64,000 nt of DNA, taken from assembly GCA_902470805.1 (NCBI GenBank), contig CABRHX010000007.1:1-64000 (forward strand). Direction: 5' to 3'. Each line of letters opens with the position of its first letter. Position 1 is the stretch's first letter. This document shows, one piece after another, positions 35,370 through 44,710 of this stretch. A program made the translations under genes and the position numbers. The notes under the pieces are model-generated. The model searched no databases and had not been told where the DNA came from. It saw only the letters and a program-made list of their open reading frames with translations. This stretch comes from an uncultured Collinsella sp. Lineage in GTDB: Bacteria; Actinomycetota; Coriobacteriia; Coriobacteriales; Coriobacteriaceae.

Positions 35370-37895
35370 CTAGAACGTCTGCTCGTAGTCGCTGTGCTTT
35401 TTGGCCGAACGCACCAGGAACTCCTGGTTGGTGTTGGTGCCCTTAAGACCCTTGATAAACGACGCAGCTGCGCGCTCGGTGTTGTTCATGCCGGCAAGAA
35501 TGCGACGCAGGCCAAAGACAAACGGACGCATCTGCTCGTCAACCAACAGGTCCTCGTTACGCGTACCGGAGGCAACGGGGTCGATAGCCGGGAAGATGCG
35601 GCGGTCGGCCAGGTCGCGGTCGAGCTTGAGCTCCATGTTGCCGGTGCCCTTGAACTCCTCAAAGATGACCTCGTCCATCTTGGAGCCGGTGTCGATGAGG
35701 GCAGAGGCCAGGATGGTGAGCGAGCCACCGTTCTCGATATTGCGGGCTGCGCCCAGGAAGCGCTTGGGAGGATACAGTGCCGCCGAATCGACGCCGCCCG
35801 AAAGGATGCGGCCTGAGGCGGGCGCCGCCAAGTTGTAGGCGCGGGCAAGACGCGTGATGGAGTCGAGCACCACCACGACATCGCCGCCCAGCTCCACGAT
35901 GCGCTTGGCGCGCTCGATGACGAGCTCTGCCACACGAGTGTGGTTGTCGGCGGGCATATCGAAGGTCGACGCCACAACCTCGCCCTTGATGGAACGCTGC
36001 ATATCGGTAACCTCTTCGGGGCGCTCGTCGACGAGCAGGCAGATGAGGTGCACCTCGGGGTTGTTAATCGAGATAGACTGGCAGATCTTCTTGAGGATTG
36101 TGGTCTTGCCGGCCTTGGGCGGGGACACGATCAAGCCACGCTGACCCTTGCCGATCGGCGACACGATGTCGATGGCGCGACCGGTAATGGAGTCCTTGCC
36201 ATGCTCCATGCGCAGCGGCTCGTTGGGATAGACCGGGGTGAGGTCACCGAACTTGGGGCGGTTGCGAATCTGCTCGGGGTCTAGACCGTTGACGGTCGTG
36301 ATTTTGGCGAGGCCGGCGCGCTTGTCGCCGCCGCGCGAAGGACGAAGCGAGCCCTCGATGACGTCGCCCGTGCGCAGACGCGCGGAGCGGATGAGGTAGG
36401 CGGGCACGAAGGCGTCGTCGTTGGACTTCATGTAGCCATGGGCATGGATGATACCGGAGCTGTCCGGACGAATCTGCAGGATGCCCTTGATGTCGCGGAA
36501 GCCCTCGGCCTTCGCGGCGGTGACGTAGATCTCCTCGACGAGCTCGGCTTTCTTCTTGCCGGTCGTCTCGATCTCGAACTCCTTGGCCTTCTCGCGAAGT
36601 TCGGCAACCTTCATGGCCGCGAGTTCCTCACGCGAAAGCGTGGGCTCGGTGGGGGCGGCGTTGCGCTCCTTGTTGCGCTGTTTGCGATCGCGCTGGCGGC
36701 TGCGACGGTCGTTGTTGCGCTCGTTGCGTTCCTCGTTGCGCTTGTGCTGGCGACGGTTGGAACGAGTGCCGTCTTCGGCCTCGGCGGGCGCGGCAACATC
36801 GGTTGTGGCGGCGTCGGCATTGACCGCAGCGGCTTCATTGGCCTCGGCGCCAGAATCGACCTGCGCTTCGACATCAGCCTGATGCTCGGACGCCTTGGCC
36901 TTAGCGGACTTCTTACGACCGCGCTTGGGCTTCTCGGACGCAGGCTGTTCGACGTCTTGGGGCTCGGCGGCATCAGTCGATGCATCGGCGGTCGTCTCGT
37001 CGGAATCCTCGGACGTACCCTTCTTGGCAGCCTTAGCCTTGGACGTGCGCTTAACAGCAGTGCGACGGCTGCGACCGGGGCGGACGTCGGCGGGCTCGGC
37101 ATCGGCGGGAGCGGCCTCGGAAGTCGCAGCATCCTGAACGGGTGCATCGGCAGCGGTTGCAGACTCGGCGGTCGCCGCAGCATCCCGAGCAGCTGCGGCT
37201 GCGGCTGCGGCCTTCTCTGCCTCGACGAAGGCCTTGGGCTTGCGACCGCGACGGTGCGGGCGCAAAGCCGGATCGACAACGGGAACTTCGCTGGCCTCGA
37301 CAGGCGCAGCGGGCTCAGTTGGCGATGCGCCCTCCCCTGCCGCGGAACGGACCGAAGCCTCAGTGAGCTCGGGGGTTACCTGTTCAGCAACCTGCTCGGC
37401 CTTAGCAGCCGTGCGACGGCGTGTGCGCGGCGCCGGCTTCTCGGTCGGTTGGTCGGCGGCAGGGGTCTCGGGCACAGACGGAGCTGCAAGCTCGGTCAGA
37501 GCCGCGGCCTCGCGCTCGGCAGCACGACGGCGGGCGCGCACCACCTGAGCCTCGCTAATCTGCGCCAACGCACGTGCCTGCGCGACCTCATCGGAAATCG
37601 GCGCCGAGGAGTCAGCTGCAACGGTGCGCTTGGCGCGCGTCGTGCGCGCGGTACGGCGCTTGGGCTTGGTGACCTCCTCGCCGTCAGCGGCAGGCTTGGC
37701 CGCGCGGCGCGTGCGCTTGGGCTTTGCCGGAGCAGCCTCCTCACCAGTTGCAGGCACGGCCTTCTCAGCCGTTGCAGCCTTAGGCGTCTCAGGAGCCGAG
37801 GTTTGCGCGGGCGCCGCGACCTGGTCCGACGCAACCGGTGCAGCGGGAGCGGCTTGCGTCGTCGTTATTTCGTTTTCTTGCTGTTGATCAGACAC
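35370..37895 (-). CDS. rho: Transcription termination factor Rho with long N-terminal extension
   Basis: 841 residues from GTG 37895. The last ~415 residues are a standard Rho: LSREELAAMKVAELREKAKE (N-terminal helical part), the RNA-binding FRDIKGILQIRPDSSGIIHAHG, Walker A PPKAGKTTILKK, LLVDERPEEVTDM, VVVVLDSITRLARAYN and the Q/R-loop region. The first ~425 residues are disordered, Ala/Pro/Glu-rich with repeated basic blocks (AKPKRTRRAAKPA, KRRTARTTRAKR) and end in an Asn/Arg-rich tract (NERNNDRRSRQRDRKQ). Actinobacterial Rho proteins carry such RNA-binding insertions, but this is about twice the length of E. coli Rho. It ends transcription of untranslated RNA. The upstream 500 bases carry repeats that may affect its expression. 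Confidence 0.95.
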   Translation of the reverse strand: MSDQQQENEITTTQAAPAAPVASDQVAAPAQTSAPETPKAATAEKAVPATGEEAAPAKPKRTRRAAKPAADGEEVTKPKRRTARTTRAKRTVAADSSAPISDEVAQARALAQISEAQVVRARRRAAEREAAALTELAAPSVPETPAADQPTEKPAPRTRRRTAAKAEQVAEQVTPELTEASVRSAAGEGASPTEPAAPVEASEVPVVDPALRPHRRGRKPKAFVEAEKAAAAAAAARDAAATAESATAADAPVQDAATSEAAPADAEPADVRPGRSRRTAVKRTSKAKAAKKGTSEDSDETTADASTDAAEPQDVEQPASEKPKRGRKKSAKAKASEHQADVEAQVDSGAEANEAAAVNADAATTDVAAPAEAEDGTRSNRRQHKRNEERNERNNDRRSRQRDRKQRNKERNAAPTEPTLSREELAAMKVAELREKAKEFEIETTGKKKAELVEEIYVTAAKAEGFRDIKGILQIRPDSSGIIHAHGYMKSNDDAFVPAYLIRSARLRTGDVIEGSLRPSRGGDKRAGLAKITTVNGLDPEQIRNRPKFGDLTPVYPNEPLRMEHGKDSITGRAIDIVSPIGKGQRGLIVSPPKAGKTTILKKICQSISINNPEVHLICLLVDERPEEVTDMQRSIKGEVVASTFDMPADNHTRVAELVIERAKRIVELGGDVVVVLDSITRLARAYNLAAPASGRILSGGVDSAALYPPKRFLGAARNIENGGSLTILASALIDTGSKMDEVIFEEFKGTGNMELKLDRDLADRRIFPAIDPVASGTRNEDLLVDEQMRPFVFGLRRILAGMNNTERAAASFIKGLKGTNTNQEFLVRSAKKHSDYEQTF

Positions 37896-38068
37896 AGTGT
37901 TTGCTCAACTTTCTTTTCAAGCCCTGTGATCACATGCTCCCTGCATAAACCTTCAGGGCGGCTAAACAGTCTAGTTCCGTTCAAAACGACGGACATCATT
38001 GATCTGTATCGAGATGATTGCGTCAATTACGCAGCGTTAGTGTAACACAACCGCCACCACCTGCAACT

Positions 38069-38117
38069 TAGTCATTGAGGACGTTCTTAAACGACTATTC
38101 AAAAGGGACACTCTTTG
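38069..38117 (-). repeat. Dispersed 48-base repeat upstream of rho
   Basis: Starts TAGTCATTGAGGACGTT, continues with CTTAAACGACTATTC and ends GGGACACTCTTT. A second copy with about 85% identity lies at 57340-57387, again 5' of a minus-strand gene (pckA). The centre is a near-palindrome around TTAA. Confidence 0.7.
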
Positions 38118-38150
38118 GTTTAACACCCACAAATCTGACTGCCTCCGCCA

Positions 38151-38300
38151 AAACTATGGCGGTTTACTACGATGAATCGCTCAACCGCGACCACTCCGAA
38201 ACTTGTTGAACTAAAACCGCAGGTAGATGCCTTGCACTTTTTAGCTAAAAGCCGGCGTGGTTGGAATATCTCAATTCATCGTAGTAAACCGGCATAGTTT
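38151..38300. repeat. 150-base inverted-repeat element with conserved core
   Basis: The 27-base terminal arms (AAACTATGGCGGTTTACTAC... and complement) match with one mismatch. Inside, CGCGACCACTCCG and CGGCGTGGTTGG extend the stem. The core ACTAAAACCGCAGGT and flanking bases match, in reverse orientation, the element at 60894-61016. No ORF of note inside. Confidence 0.75.
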
Positions 38301-38348
38301 CGTATTTCCAGCAGTTCCAAATTCGTCAATACGTCGGCGTTTGCAAAA

Positions 38349-38379
38349 AAGCCCGACCTCCGTGGGAGATCGGGCTTTC
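38349..38379 (-). terminator. Terminator of argS
   Basis: On the minus strand AAAGCCCGATCTCC / GGAGGTCGGGCTTT is followed by a T-run, 45 bases past the argS stop. Confidence 0.92.
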
Positions 38380-38423
38380 AAGGCTTAGTTAAACCAAGTC
38401 TGTACGGTCAAATGACCCGCAGA

Positions 38424-40277
38424 TTACATCTGCTCGGGCGCGGAAACGCCAACGAGGGTGAGCACCAGGGCGAGCGTCACGCGAACGGCGTCGCAAGCGG
38501 CCAGACGGGCGCGCGAAAGCTCGGGGTCGACGGGACGGCCCTCGCTCGGCAGAACCTGGCAGGCAGCGTAGAAGCTGTGGAAGTCGCCGGCGAGTTCCTC
38601 AGCAAAGTGCGTCAGACGGAACGGGGCGCGGTCGCGAGCGCAGCTGGCAATCAGGTCGGTGAGCTCGTTGAGCTTACGCGAAAGGGCGAGCTCGGTCGGG
38701 TCGGTCAGCAGCGAGTAATCGACGTTCTCACCGATGGCCTTGGCGGCAACGGCCTTCATGCCCATCTCGTCAGCCTGCTCGGGCGTAACGTCGGCGGCAC
38801 GGCGCAGGATGGAGCACACGCGGGCGTGAGCGTACTGCACGTAATAGACCGGGTTGGAGTTGTCGCGCTTCTTGACGGCCTCGATATCGAAGTCGACCAT
38901 CTGGTTGGAGCTTTTGGAGATGAGCGTGTAGCGAGCGGCGTCGGAACCGACCTCGTCGACGAGCTCCTGCAGGGTCACCATGGTGCCCTTACGCTTGGAC
39001 ATACGGACGGGCTTGCCGTTGCGCAGCAGGTTGACGAGCTGGCCCAGCAGAACCTCAAACTTGCCGGGATAGCCAAGAGCGTCGCAGACGCAGCGGACGC
39101 GCTCGATGTAGCCGTGGTGGTCGGCACCCCAGATGTCGATGACGTGGTCGACGCGCTGGAACTTATCCCAGTGATAGGCAACGTCGGAGGCGAAGTAGGT
39201 GTACTCGCCGTCGGACTTGATCAGGACGCGGTCCTTGTCATCGCCCAGGTCGGTGGAGCGGAACCACAGGGCGCCGTCCTTGGTGTAGAGGTAGCCCATC
39301 TTGTCGAGCTTCTCAAAAGCGCGGTCGACGGCGGAGGTGCCGGCGGTCTCACCCTCGGTGTCCTTCACATACAGCGAACGCTCGGAGTACCAACGATCGA
39401 AGTCGCAATTGACGGCGTGGCAGAGGTCGCGCATGTTGTCGACCATCTTCACATAGCCGCGCTCGCGGAAGCTCTCCATACGCTCCTGCGGGTCGGCGTC
39501 GACCCACTTATCGCCGTCGGTGCGCCAGAACTCGGCAGCCTCGTCGATGATGTAGTCGCCGCCATAGGAGTCCTTGCCCAGGGTCTCGGCAAAGTTGTCC
39601 TGATACGGATGGGTCTCGGGGTGCTCGTCGTTCTCGTCGGCAACAAAGGCGTCACGGTCGGCGATCAGCAGCTTGTGAGCCTCGTCGATATCAACGCCCT
39701 GCTTGGCGATGATGTCGGCAAGCTGCATATAGCGTGTGCTGATGGAGTTGCCGAAGGTGTTCATCTGAGAGCCGTGGTCATTGATGTAGAACTCACGCTG
39801 GATTTCGTAACCGGCGTGGTCCATGACGCGGCAGAGCGAGTCGCCCAGCGCGGCCCAGCGGCCATGACCGATGTGCATGGGGCCGACGGGATTGGCGGAA
39901 ACGAACTCGACCTGGGTCTTCAGGCCACCACCGACGTTGGACTTAGCGAAGTCCATGCCCTTCTCGCGAGCCTCGCCAAAGATGGCATTCTTGACGGCAA
40001 CGGAGAGGTAGAAGTTGATGAAGCCGGGGCCTGCGATCTCGACCTTCTCGATCGCGGGGTCCTCGGGCATATGGGCAACGATGGCCTCGGCGATCTTGCG
40101 CGGGGCGCAGTGGGCCAGCTTGGCGGACTTCAGGGCCATGGTAGAGGTCCACTCGCCATGAGAAGTGTCAGCCGGTCGCTCGATAGCGCAATCGTCAAGT
40201 TCAAATGCGGAAAGGTCGCCGGCCTCCTGGGCCGCAGCAAGCGCAGCGCGTACCAGCTCTTCAATCTTCTCGGGCAT
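38424..40277 (-). CDS. argS: Arginyl-tRNA synthetase
   Basis: ATG 40277 (617 residues) with AAGGAGG five bases upstream; the longer frame has no start signal. Class I synthetase: the HIGH motif appears as ANPVGPMHIGHGRWA, the KMSKS loop as MSKRKGTMVTLQEL, and the Arg-specific N-terminal domain and C-terminal anticodon-binding DALR helices (SSNQMVDFDIEAV ... YAHARVCSILRR) are present. It charges tRNA-Arg with arginine. Divergent from carD with a 342-base spacer; no T-box is seen upstream. Confidence 0.96.
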   Translation of the reverse strand: MPEKIEELVRAALAAAQEAGDLSAFELDDCAIERPADTSHGEWTSTMALKSAKLAHCAPRKIAEAIVAHMPEDPAIEKVEIAGPGFINFYLSVAVKNAIFGEAREKGMDFAKSNVGGGLKTQVEFVSANPVGPMHIGHGRWAALGDSLCRVMDHAGYEIQREFYINDHGSQMNTFGNSISTRYMQLADIIAKQGVDIDEAHKLLIADRDAFVADENDEHPETHPYQDNFAETLGKDSYGGDYIIDEAAEFWRTDGDKWVDADPQERMESFRERGYVKMVDNMRDLCHAVNCDFDRWYSERSLYVKDTEGETAGTSAVDRAFEKLDKMGYLYTKDGALWFRSTDLGDDKDRVLIKSDGEYTYFASDVAYHWDKFQRVDHVIDIWGADHHGYIERVRCVCDALGYPGKFEVLLGQLVNLLRNGKPVRMSKRKGTMVTLQELVDEVGSDAARYTLISKSSNQMVDFDIEAVKKRDNSNPVYYVQYAHARVCSILRRAADVTPEQADEMGMKAVAAKAIGENVDYSLLTDPTELALSRKLNELTDLIASCARDRAPFRLTHFAEELAGDFHSFYAACQVLPSEGRPVDPELSRARLAACDAVRVTLALVLTLVGVSAPEQM

Positions 40278-40619
40278 AGATCCTCCTTGTGTTAAAGCCC
40301 CCGAGCTCTTGGTCACTCGTAGGGCAAAAGCCAGAGTTTGTAGCACTCTATCACAAGCGACGGGCACTGTCGCAGGGTAAAGCTAATAGATATTGTATAT
40401 GCACAAAATTGACTACAGCTTGTATGGAGTCACTCAAAGATGCCGGTCTGCCTGCAGATTATGCAAGCGTTGAAAATGCATAAAGGTGTGAATGAGCTGC
40501 GTCTGTTATCGAATACTCTTACCTATCGGAGTTGTGTGCTTTTCCTGCATAAAGTAAGGGTTTGCGCACGTCAGCGTGTTATTCTAGTCATACGTAAATT
40601 CGTATAAGTTGGAGGTAGC
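40278..40619. promoter_or_regulatory. Divergent argS/carD spacer with TGCATAA inverted repeat
   Basis: 342 bases. TTATGCA (40459-40465) and TGCATAA (40477-40483) form a perfect inverted repeat with an 11-base spacer; a third TGCATAAAG lies at 40546-40554. They could bind a regulator (an ArgR-like site is one guess), but no regulator is evident here. Otherwise AT-rich promoter sequence. Confidence 0.4.
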
Positions 40620-41105
40620 ATGTTCTCAATCGGTCAACACGTCATTCATCCGGGCCAGGGAGTCTGCACCGTCGTCGGTTTTAGGGACGACACGCCGCAG
40701 CCCATGCTGCTGCTCGAGACCAAGCAGGGACATGCGCAGACGATCCTCATGTACCCCGTAGCGCAGGCCGACCGTTTGCACGCCGCCATCTCTCAACAAG
40801 ATGCCGAGCACCTGCTGAGCCACTACGACGAGCTGGAGTGCGACACCTTTACCGAGCGCAACAGCTCACTTGAGGAGACGCACTTTAAACAGCAGCTCAA
40901 GCTGGGCGCGCCCGAGACGGTCCGCGTGGCAAAAACCATGATGCACCGCATTCGCCAGGCCGAGAAAGCTGATAAAAAGCCCAGCTCCTACTACATGCGC
41001 GTACTCAAGGAAGCCAAGCGCCGCTCCATCGAGGAGTTCGCTGTGGCCTTGGGCGTCACCGAGGAGGACGCTGAAGCCCGCCTAGCCCAAGCCGCCCTCA
41101 ACTAA
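40620..41105 (+). CDS. CarD/CdnL-family RNA polymerase-binding regulator
   Basis: 161 residues from ATG 40620 with GGAGG upstream. The N-terminal Tudor-like RNAP-interaction domain reads FSIGQHVIHPGQGVCTVVGF, and the helical C-terminal DNA-binding domain reads YYMRVLKEAKRRSIEEFAVALGV. CarD-type proteins bind the polymerase beta subunit and stabilise open promoter complexes, often at rRNA and stress promoters. Monocistronic. A copy of the GGGGACAGG palindrome starts 14 bases after the stop and probably serves as its terminator. Confidence 0.92.
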   Translation: MFSIGQHVIHPGQGVCTVVGFRDDTPQPMLLLETKQGHAQTILMYPVAQADRLHAAISQQDAEHLLSHYDELECDTFTERNSSLEETHFKQQLKLGAPETVRVAKTMMHRIRQAEKADKKPSSYYMRVLKEAKRRSIEEFAVALGVTEEDAEARLAQAALN

Positions 41106-41118
41106 CCCATCCGCGCCA

Positions 41119-41159
41119 AAAACCACCACAAAGGGGACAGGCACCTTTGTGGTGGTTTT
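41119..41159. repeat. GGGGACAGG palindrome, copy 1
   Basis: Perfect 16-bp stem AAAACCACCACAAAGG with its complement and the 9-base loop GGACAGGCA. T-run on both strands, so it can terminate carD transcripts. First member of the pair bracketing the HD-domain gene. Confidence 0.93.
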
Positions 41160-41213
41160 CTTGTTCTAGTAGTATTCATTCTTATCGATACCCACGAGCA
41201 CAAGGAGTCTCCT

Positions 41214-41813
41214 ATGGCAGAGCCGCTTACCGCCGGAATCACCCGCGACCGCGCGTTCGAACTGCTCAACGAGCACAACAAGGACCCGTTCCACATCACC
41301 CATGGCGAGACAGTCGAGGGCACTATGCGCTACTTTGCGCGCGAGTTCGACCCCGAGAACGAGGAGTTTTGGGGCATCGTCGGCCTGCTGCACGACTTGG
41401 ATTGGGAGGAGCATGAGGACGACCCCATGAACCACACCATCTATGCTGCCGAGATTCTTAAGGGCGAAGGTGCGTCTCCCGAGCTCATTCGCGCCATCCA
41501 GACGCACACGTCGGACTTCAACACCTCGCTGCCCAAACCCGAGCTGCAGATGGAGAAGATCCTGTTTGCCTGCGATGAGCTCACCGGCCTGATCGGCGCC
41601 GCCGTCATCATGCGCCCGAGCAAGAGCGTTATGGACTTTACGACCAAGTCGCTCAAGAAGAAGTTCAAGGACAAGCGCTTTGCCGCCGGCTGCTCGCGCG
41701 ACGTGATTTCGCAGGGCGCCGAGATGTTGGGCTGGGAGCTCCCCGAGCTCTTTGACCGCACCATCGCGGCCATGCAGTCCTTCGCCCCCGACCGAGATAC
41801 CTTCCAGGCCTAA
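41214..41813 (+). CDS. HD-domain phosphohydrolase
   Basis: 199 residues from ATG 41214 with AAGGAG upstream. HD motif VGLLHDLDWEEHEDDP with the preceding His in HITHGETV and later HTIYAAEIL, ILFACDELTGLI. Such small HDIG-type proteins hydrolyse nucleotide or nucleotide-like phosphates, but no substrate can be assigned. Length and blocks suit the HDIG-containing predicted hydrolases. The gene stands alone between two near-identical palindromes 55 bases before and 16 bases after. Confidence 0.82.
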   Translation: MAEPLTAGITRDRAFELLNEHNKDPFHITHGETVEGTMRYFAREFDPENEEFWGIVGLLHDLDWEEHEDDPMNHTIYAAEILKGEGASPELIRAIQTHTSDFNTSLPKPELQMEKILFACDELTGLIGAAVIMRPSKSVMDFTTKSLKKKFKDKRFAAGCSRDVISQGAEMLGWELPELFDRTIAAMQSFAPDRDTFQA

Positions 41814-41828
41814 CCGTCAACGCCACCT

Positions 41829-41869
41829 AAAACCACCACAAAGGGGACAGGCACCTTTGTGGTGGTTTT
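41829..41869. repeat. GGGGACAGG palindrome, copy 2
   Basis: Identical in stem and loop to copy 1 and in the same orientation. Lies between the convergent HD and proA genes and can act as a terminator for both. Confidence 0.93.
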
Positions 41870-41883
41870 TGTTTGCGCGGGCG

Positions 41884-43170
41884 TTAGGGACGGACCTGGC
41901 CGGTGCCGCGGAGCTTGTATTTGTAGGTGGTGAGGGCCTCGGCGGCAAAGGGGCCACGGGCGTGGAGTTTTTGGGTCGAGATGCCGATCTCGGCACCCAG
42001 GCCAAACTCGCCGCCGTCAGTGAAGCGAGTGCTGGCGTTGGAGTACACGGCCGAGGCATCGACAGCATCGAGGAAGCGCTCGCAAGCATCCGTATCCTCG
42101 GCAACGATGGCCTCGGAGTGCATCGTGCCGTAGCGGTTGATGTGTGCGATGGCCTCGTCCTCGTTTGCCACGACCTTCACGCTCATCTCGAGCGCCAGGT
42201 ACTCGCGACCCCAGTCCTCCTCAGTCGCGGCGACGTAGTCATCGCCCTCCACAAGCCCGGCATCGGCGCATGCGGCGCAGGTTGCCTCGTCGCCGTGAAT
42301 CAGCACGCCGTGGTCATGCAGCACGGTCACGACCGCGGGCAAAAACGCATCGGCCACAGCACGGTCGACCAGCAGCGACTCGGCGGCATTGCACACGCCT
42401 ACGCGCTGGGTCTTGGCATTAACGATAATGTTGAGCGCCTTATCAAAGTCGGCGGATTCATGCACGTAGATGTGGCAGTTGCCCGTGCCCGTCTCGATCA
42501 CCGGCACAAGCGACTCGCGCACGCAGCGCTGGATCAGGCCTGCACCTCCGCGCGGAATGAGTACGTCGACAATACTGCGGAGCTTCATGAGCTCGCCGGT
42601 GGCCTCGCGGTCGGTGGACTCGATCATCGACACGGCCTCGCGCGGGAAGCCCTTGGCCTCGAGCGCATCGGCCAGCAGCTCGGCGATCATGGCACACGAG
42701 TGATAGGCCAGCGAGCCGCCGCGTAGAATGCAGGCGTTGCCGGTACGGATGCAGATGCCTGCGGCGTCGGCCGTCACGTTGGGGCGCGCCTCGTAGACCA
42801 TGGCGACCAGGCCCAACGGCACGCTCACGCGGGTCAGGTCCACACCGCTCGCAAGCACGCGGTTGTCGAGCACGCGGCCGACGGGATCGGGCAGCTCGGC
42901 GAGCTTCTCCAAACCGGCGGCCATGCCCTCGACGCGCTCAGGCGTCAGCAGCAGACGGTCGAGCAGACCGGCCGAAGTGCCCGCATCGCGCGCGGCGGAC
43001 ATATCGAGCTCGTTGGCGGCGACGATGGAGTCGACACCGTTGCGCAGTGCTGCGGCCATGGCGCGCACGGCCTCCTGGCGCTGCTCATCGCTCGCCGTGG
43101 CAAGCGAGGCCGACGCTGCCTTGGCGGCAACGGCAAGATCGTGGACGTACGTGGCTATATCGACCGACAT
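41884..43170 (-). CDS. proA: Gamma-glutamyl phosphate reductase ProA
   Basis: 428 residues from ATG 43170 with AAAGGG upstream. Aldehyde dehydrogenase fold with the catalytic Cys in AKTQRVGVCNAAESLL, substrate-binding IPRGGAGLI and VYEARPNVTADAAGICIRTGNA. Reduces gamma-glutamyl phosphate with NADPH in the second step of proline synthesis. The partner gene proB lies 1.6 kb further on in the same orientation, separated by a divergently read peptidase gene, so the usual proBA operon is split here. Confidence 0.95.
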   Translation of the reverse strand: MSVDIATYVHDLAVAAKAASASLATASDEQRQEAVRAMAAALRNGVDSIVAANELDMSAARDAGTSAGLLDRLLLTPERVEGMAAGLEKLAELPDPVGRVLDNRVLASGVDLTRVSVPLGLVAMVYEARPNVTADAAGICIRTGNACILRGGSLAYHSCAMIAELLADALEAKGFPREAVSMIESTDREATGELMKLRSIVDVLIPRGGAGLIQRCVRESLVPVIETGTGNCHIYVHESADFDKALNIIVNAKTQRVGVCNAAESLLVDRAVADAFLPAVVTVLHDHGVLIHGDEATCAACADAGLVEGDDYVAATEEDWGREYLALEMSVKVVANEDEAIAHINRYGTMHSEAIVAEDTDACERFLDAVDASAVYSNASTRFTDGGEFGLGAEIGISTQKLHARGPFAAEALTTYKYKLRGTGQVRP

Positions 43171-43282
43171 GGGCGGCCCTTTCTCCTAGAAGTTTGCAAC
43201 CATGGTAGCCGATTTGCGCATGGCCTCGCCCGCGGCGGTAGAATTGGTCAACCCGAAACACCGCAACGAACGGAAGACTCAC

Positions 43283-44701
43283 ATGGCCCTCATCACTTCG
43301 TACCACGTCCCCGGCCTTTACGTCGAGGACCACAGCATCGACGTCCCCCTTGACTGGCGCGGCCTGGAGCCGATGCTCCTGGCCGTCGGCAGCACCATGC
43401 GCCGCGGCGCCATGCCGGCACCAATCGCCGGCGCGCCCGAGAGCATCAAGCTCTTCTACCGCGTGGTTTGCGCGCCCGACCGCATCAACGACGATCTGCC
43501 GCTGCTCCTGTTTTTGCAGGGCGGCCCCGGCGGCGAGAGCCCGCGTCCGCTGTCGCCCACAAGCGACGGCTGGATCGAGGAGGCCGTCAAGCACTTCCGC
43601 GTGGTCCTTCCCGACCAGCGCGGCACCGGACGCAGTAGCTGCGTGGACGGACGCACGATCAAGGCACTGGGTGATCGCGCAACGGCCGCCGGCGCCGATA
43701 CAGCACGCTCGCAGGCGGACTTCCTCAAGCGCCACCTCGCCAGCTCCATCGTGCGCGATTTTGAGTACCTGCGCCTAGTGGGCTTTGGCGGCAAGCCGTG
43801 GGTCACGCTCGGCCAAAGCTACGGCGGTTTTTTGACGCTGAGCTACCTGTCGCTCTTCCCCGAGGGCGTGGCGGCGAGCTTTACCTGCGGCGGCATCCCC
43901 CACGTACCGGCGAGCGCAAGCGAGGTCTACGCGCACACCTTCCCGCGCATGGCCGCCAAGACGCAGCAGTATTATGACCGCTATCCCGCTGACGTCGAGC
44001 GCGTGGCAGCCCTGGCCGATGCGCTCGAGGCTCAGAAGCCCGTGCTGCCCGACGGCTCGCCGATGACGGTCGAGCGCCTACAGCTCATGGGCAGCGACTT
44101 TGGCATGAAGCCGAGCTTTGAACGCATGCATTGGATTATCGATCACGCTTTTGTTGACGGCGACGGCACGCTGACCTGCGACGCCTCGGTATCTGACAAC
44201 TTTTTGATGCGCGCCTTCGAGCGCACCAACACGCGCACGAATCCGCTGTACTGGACGCTGCAGGAGTTCATATACGCCGACGGTGACACTATGCCCATTG
44301 GCTGGGCCGCGGCTGAAGAGAAGGCTCACCGCGCCGAGTTCGACACCCTCGCGCGCCCGCTCATGTTTACCGGCGAGGCCATGTTCCCGTGGATGTTCGA
44401 GCAGATGCCCGAGCTCAAGCCCTTCAAGCCCGCCATGGACCTGCTGATGGAAGACACCAGCTGGGACAAGATCTACGACCCGCAGCGACTGGCGTGCAAC
44501 GAGGTGCCCCTGCAGGCCGCGGTGTATTTCGACGACATGTACGTGGATTCGGGCCTGCAGCTTGATACGCTCAGCCGCGTGGGCAACTCGCATGCCTGGG
44601 TGACTAACGAGTTCGAGCACGATGGCCTGCACGGCAGCGTGGTGTTCAAGCACCTCTTCAACGAAGCCCTCAACCGAGGAGACCTGCGCCAGATCTTCTA
44701 G
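43283..44701 (+). CDS. Alpha/beta hydrolase of the prolyl aminopeptidase (S33) family
   Basis: ATG 43283 (472 residues); homology starts at ALITSYHVPGLYVEDHSIDVPLDW. Oxyanion region LFLQGGPGGESPRP, nucleophile elbow GQSYGGFLTLSYL, and C-terminal catalytic His likely in RVGNSHAWVTNEFEHDG. HGGPG-type motifs are typical of proline iminopeptidases, which release N-terminal proline from peptides. The gene lies between proA and proB in the opposite orientation, which fits a role in proline supply, though this is inference. Possible GGAAGA ribosome site. Cytoplasmic; no signal peptide. Confidence 0.85.
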   Translation: MALITSYHVPGLYVEDHSIDVPLDWRGLEPMLLAVGSTMRRGAMPAPIAGAPESIKLFYRVVCAPDRINDDLPLLLFLQGGPGGESPRPLSPTSDGWIEEAVKHFRVVLPDQRGTGRSSCVDGRTIKALGDRATAAGADTARSQADFLKRHLASSIVRDFEYLRLVGFGGKPWVTLGQSYGGFLTLSYLSLFPEGVAASFTCGGIPHVPASASEVYAHTFPRMAAKTQQYYDRYPADVERVAALADALEAQKPVLPDGSPMTVERLQLMGSDFGMKPSFERMHWIIDHAFVDGDGTLTCDASVSDNFLMRAFERTNTRTNPLYWTLQEFIYADGDTMPIGWAAAEEKAHRAEFDTLARPLMFTGEAMFPWMFEQMPELKPFKPAMDLLMEDTSWDKIYDPQRLACNEVPLQAAVYFDDMYVDSGLQLDTLSRVGNSHAWVTNEFEHDGLHGSVVFKHLFNEALNRGDLRQIF

Positions 44702-44710
44702 CGAAGGAGT

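Larger units (their letters stand above)
37896..38423. other. Repeat-rich spacer between rho and argS
   Basis: 528 bases without a gene: the rho leader (37896-38068), a 48-base dispersed repeat (38069-38117), a 150-base inverted-repeat element (38151-38300) and the argS terminator (38349-38379). Confidence 0.75.

Noticed and set aside
37234..37548. Plus-strand frames inside the rho N-terminal extension
   Set aside because: The extension continues in frame with the Rho core; opposite frames are open because of the Ala/Arg/Pro codons.
38412..40295. 627-codon plus-strand frame opposite argS
   Set aside because: Exact antisense of a well-conserved synthetase; no family features and no ribosome site.
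40289..40483. 64-codon plus-strand frame in the argS/carD spacer
   Set aside because: No ribosome site; overlaps the argS leader and the TGCATAA repeat.
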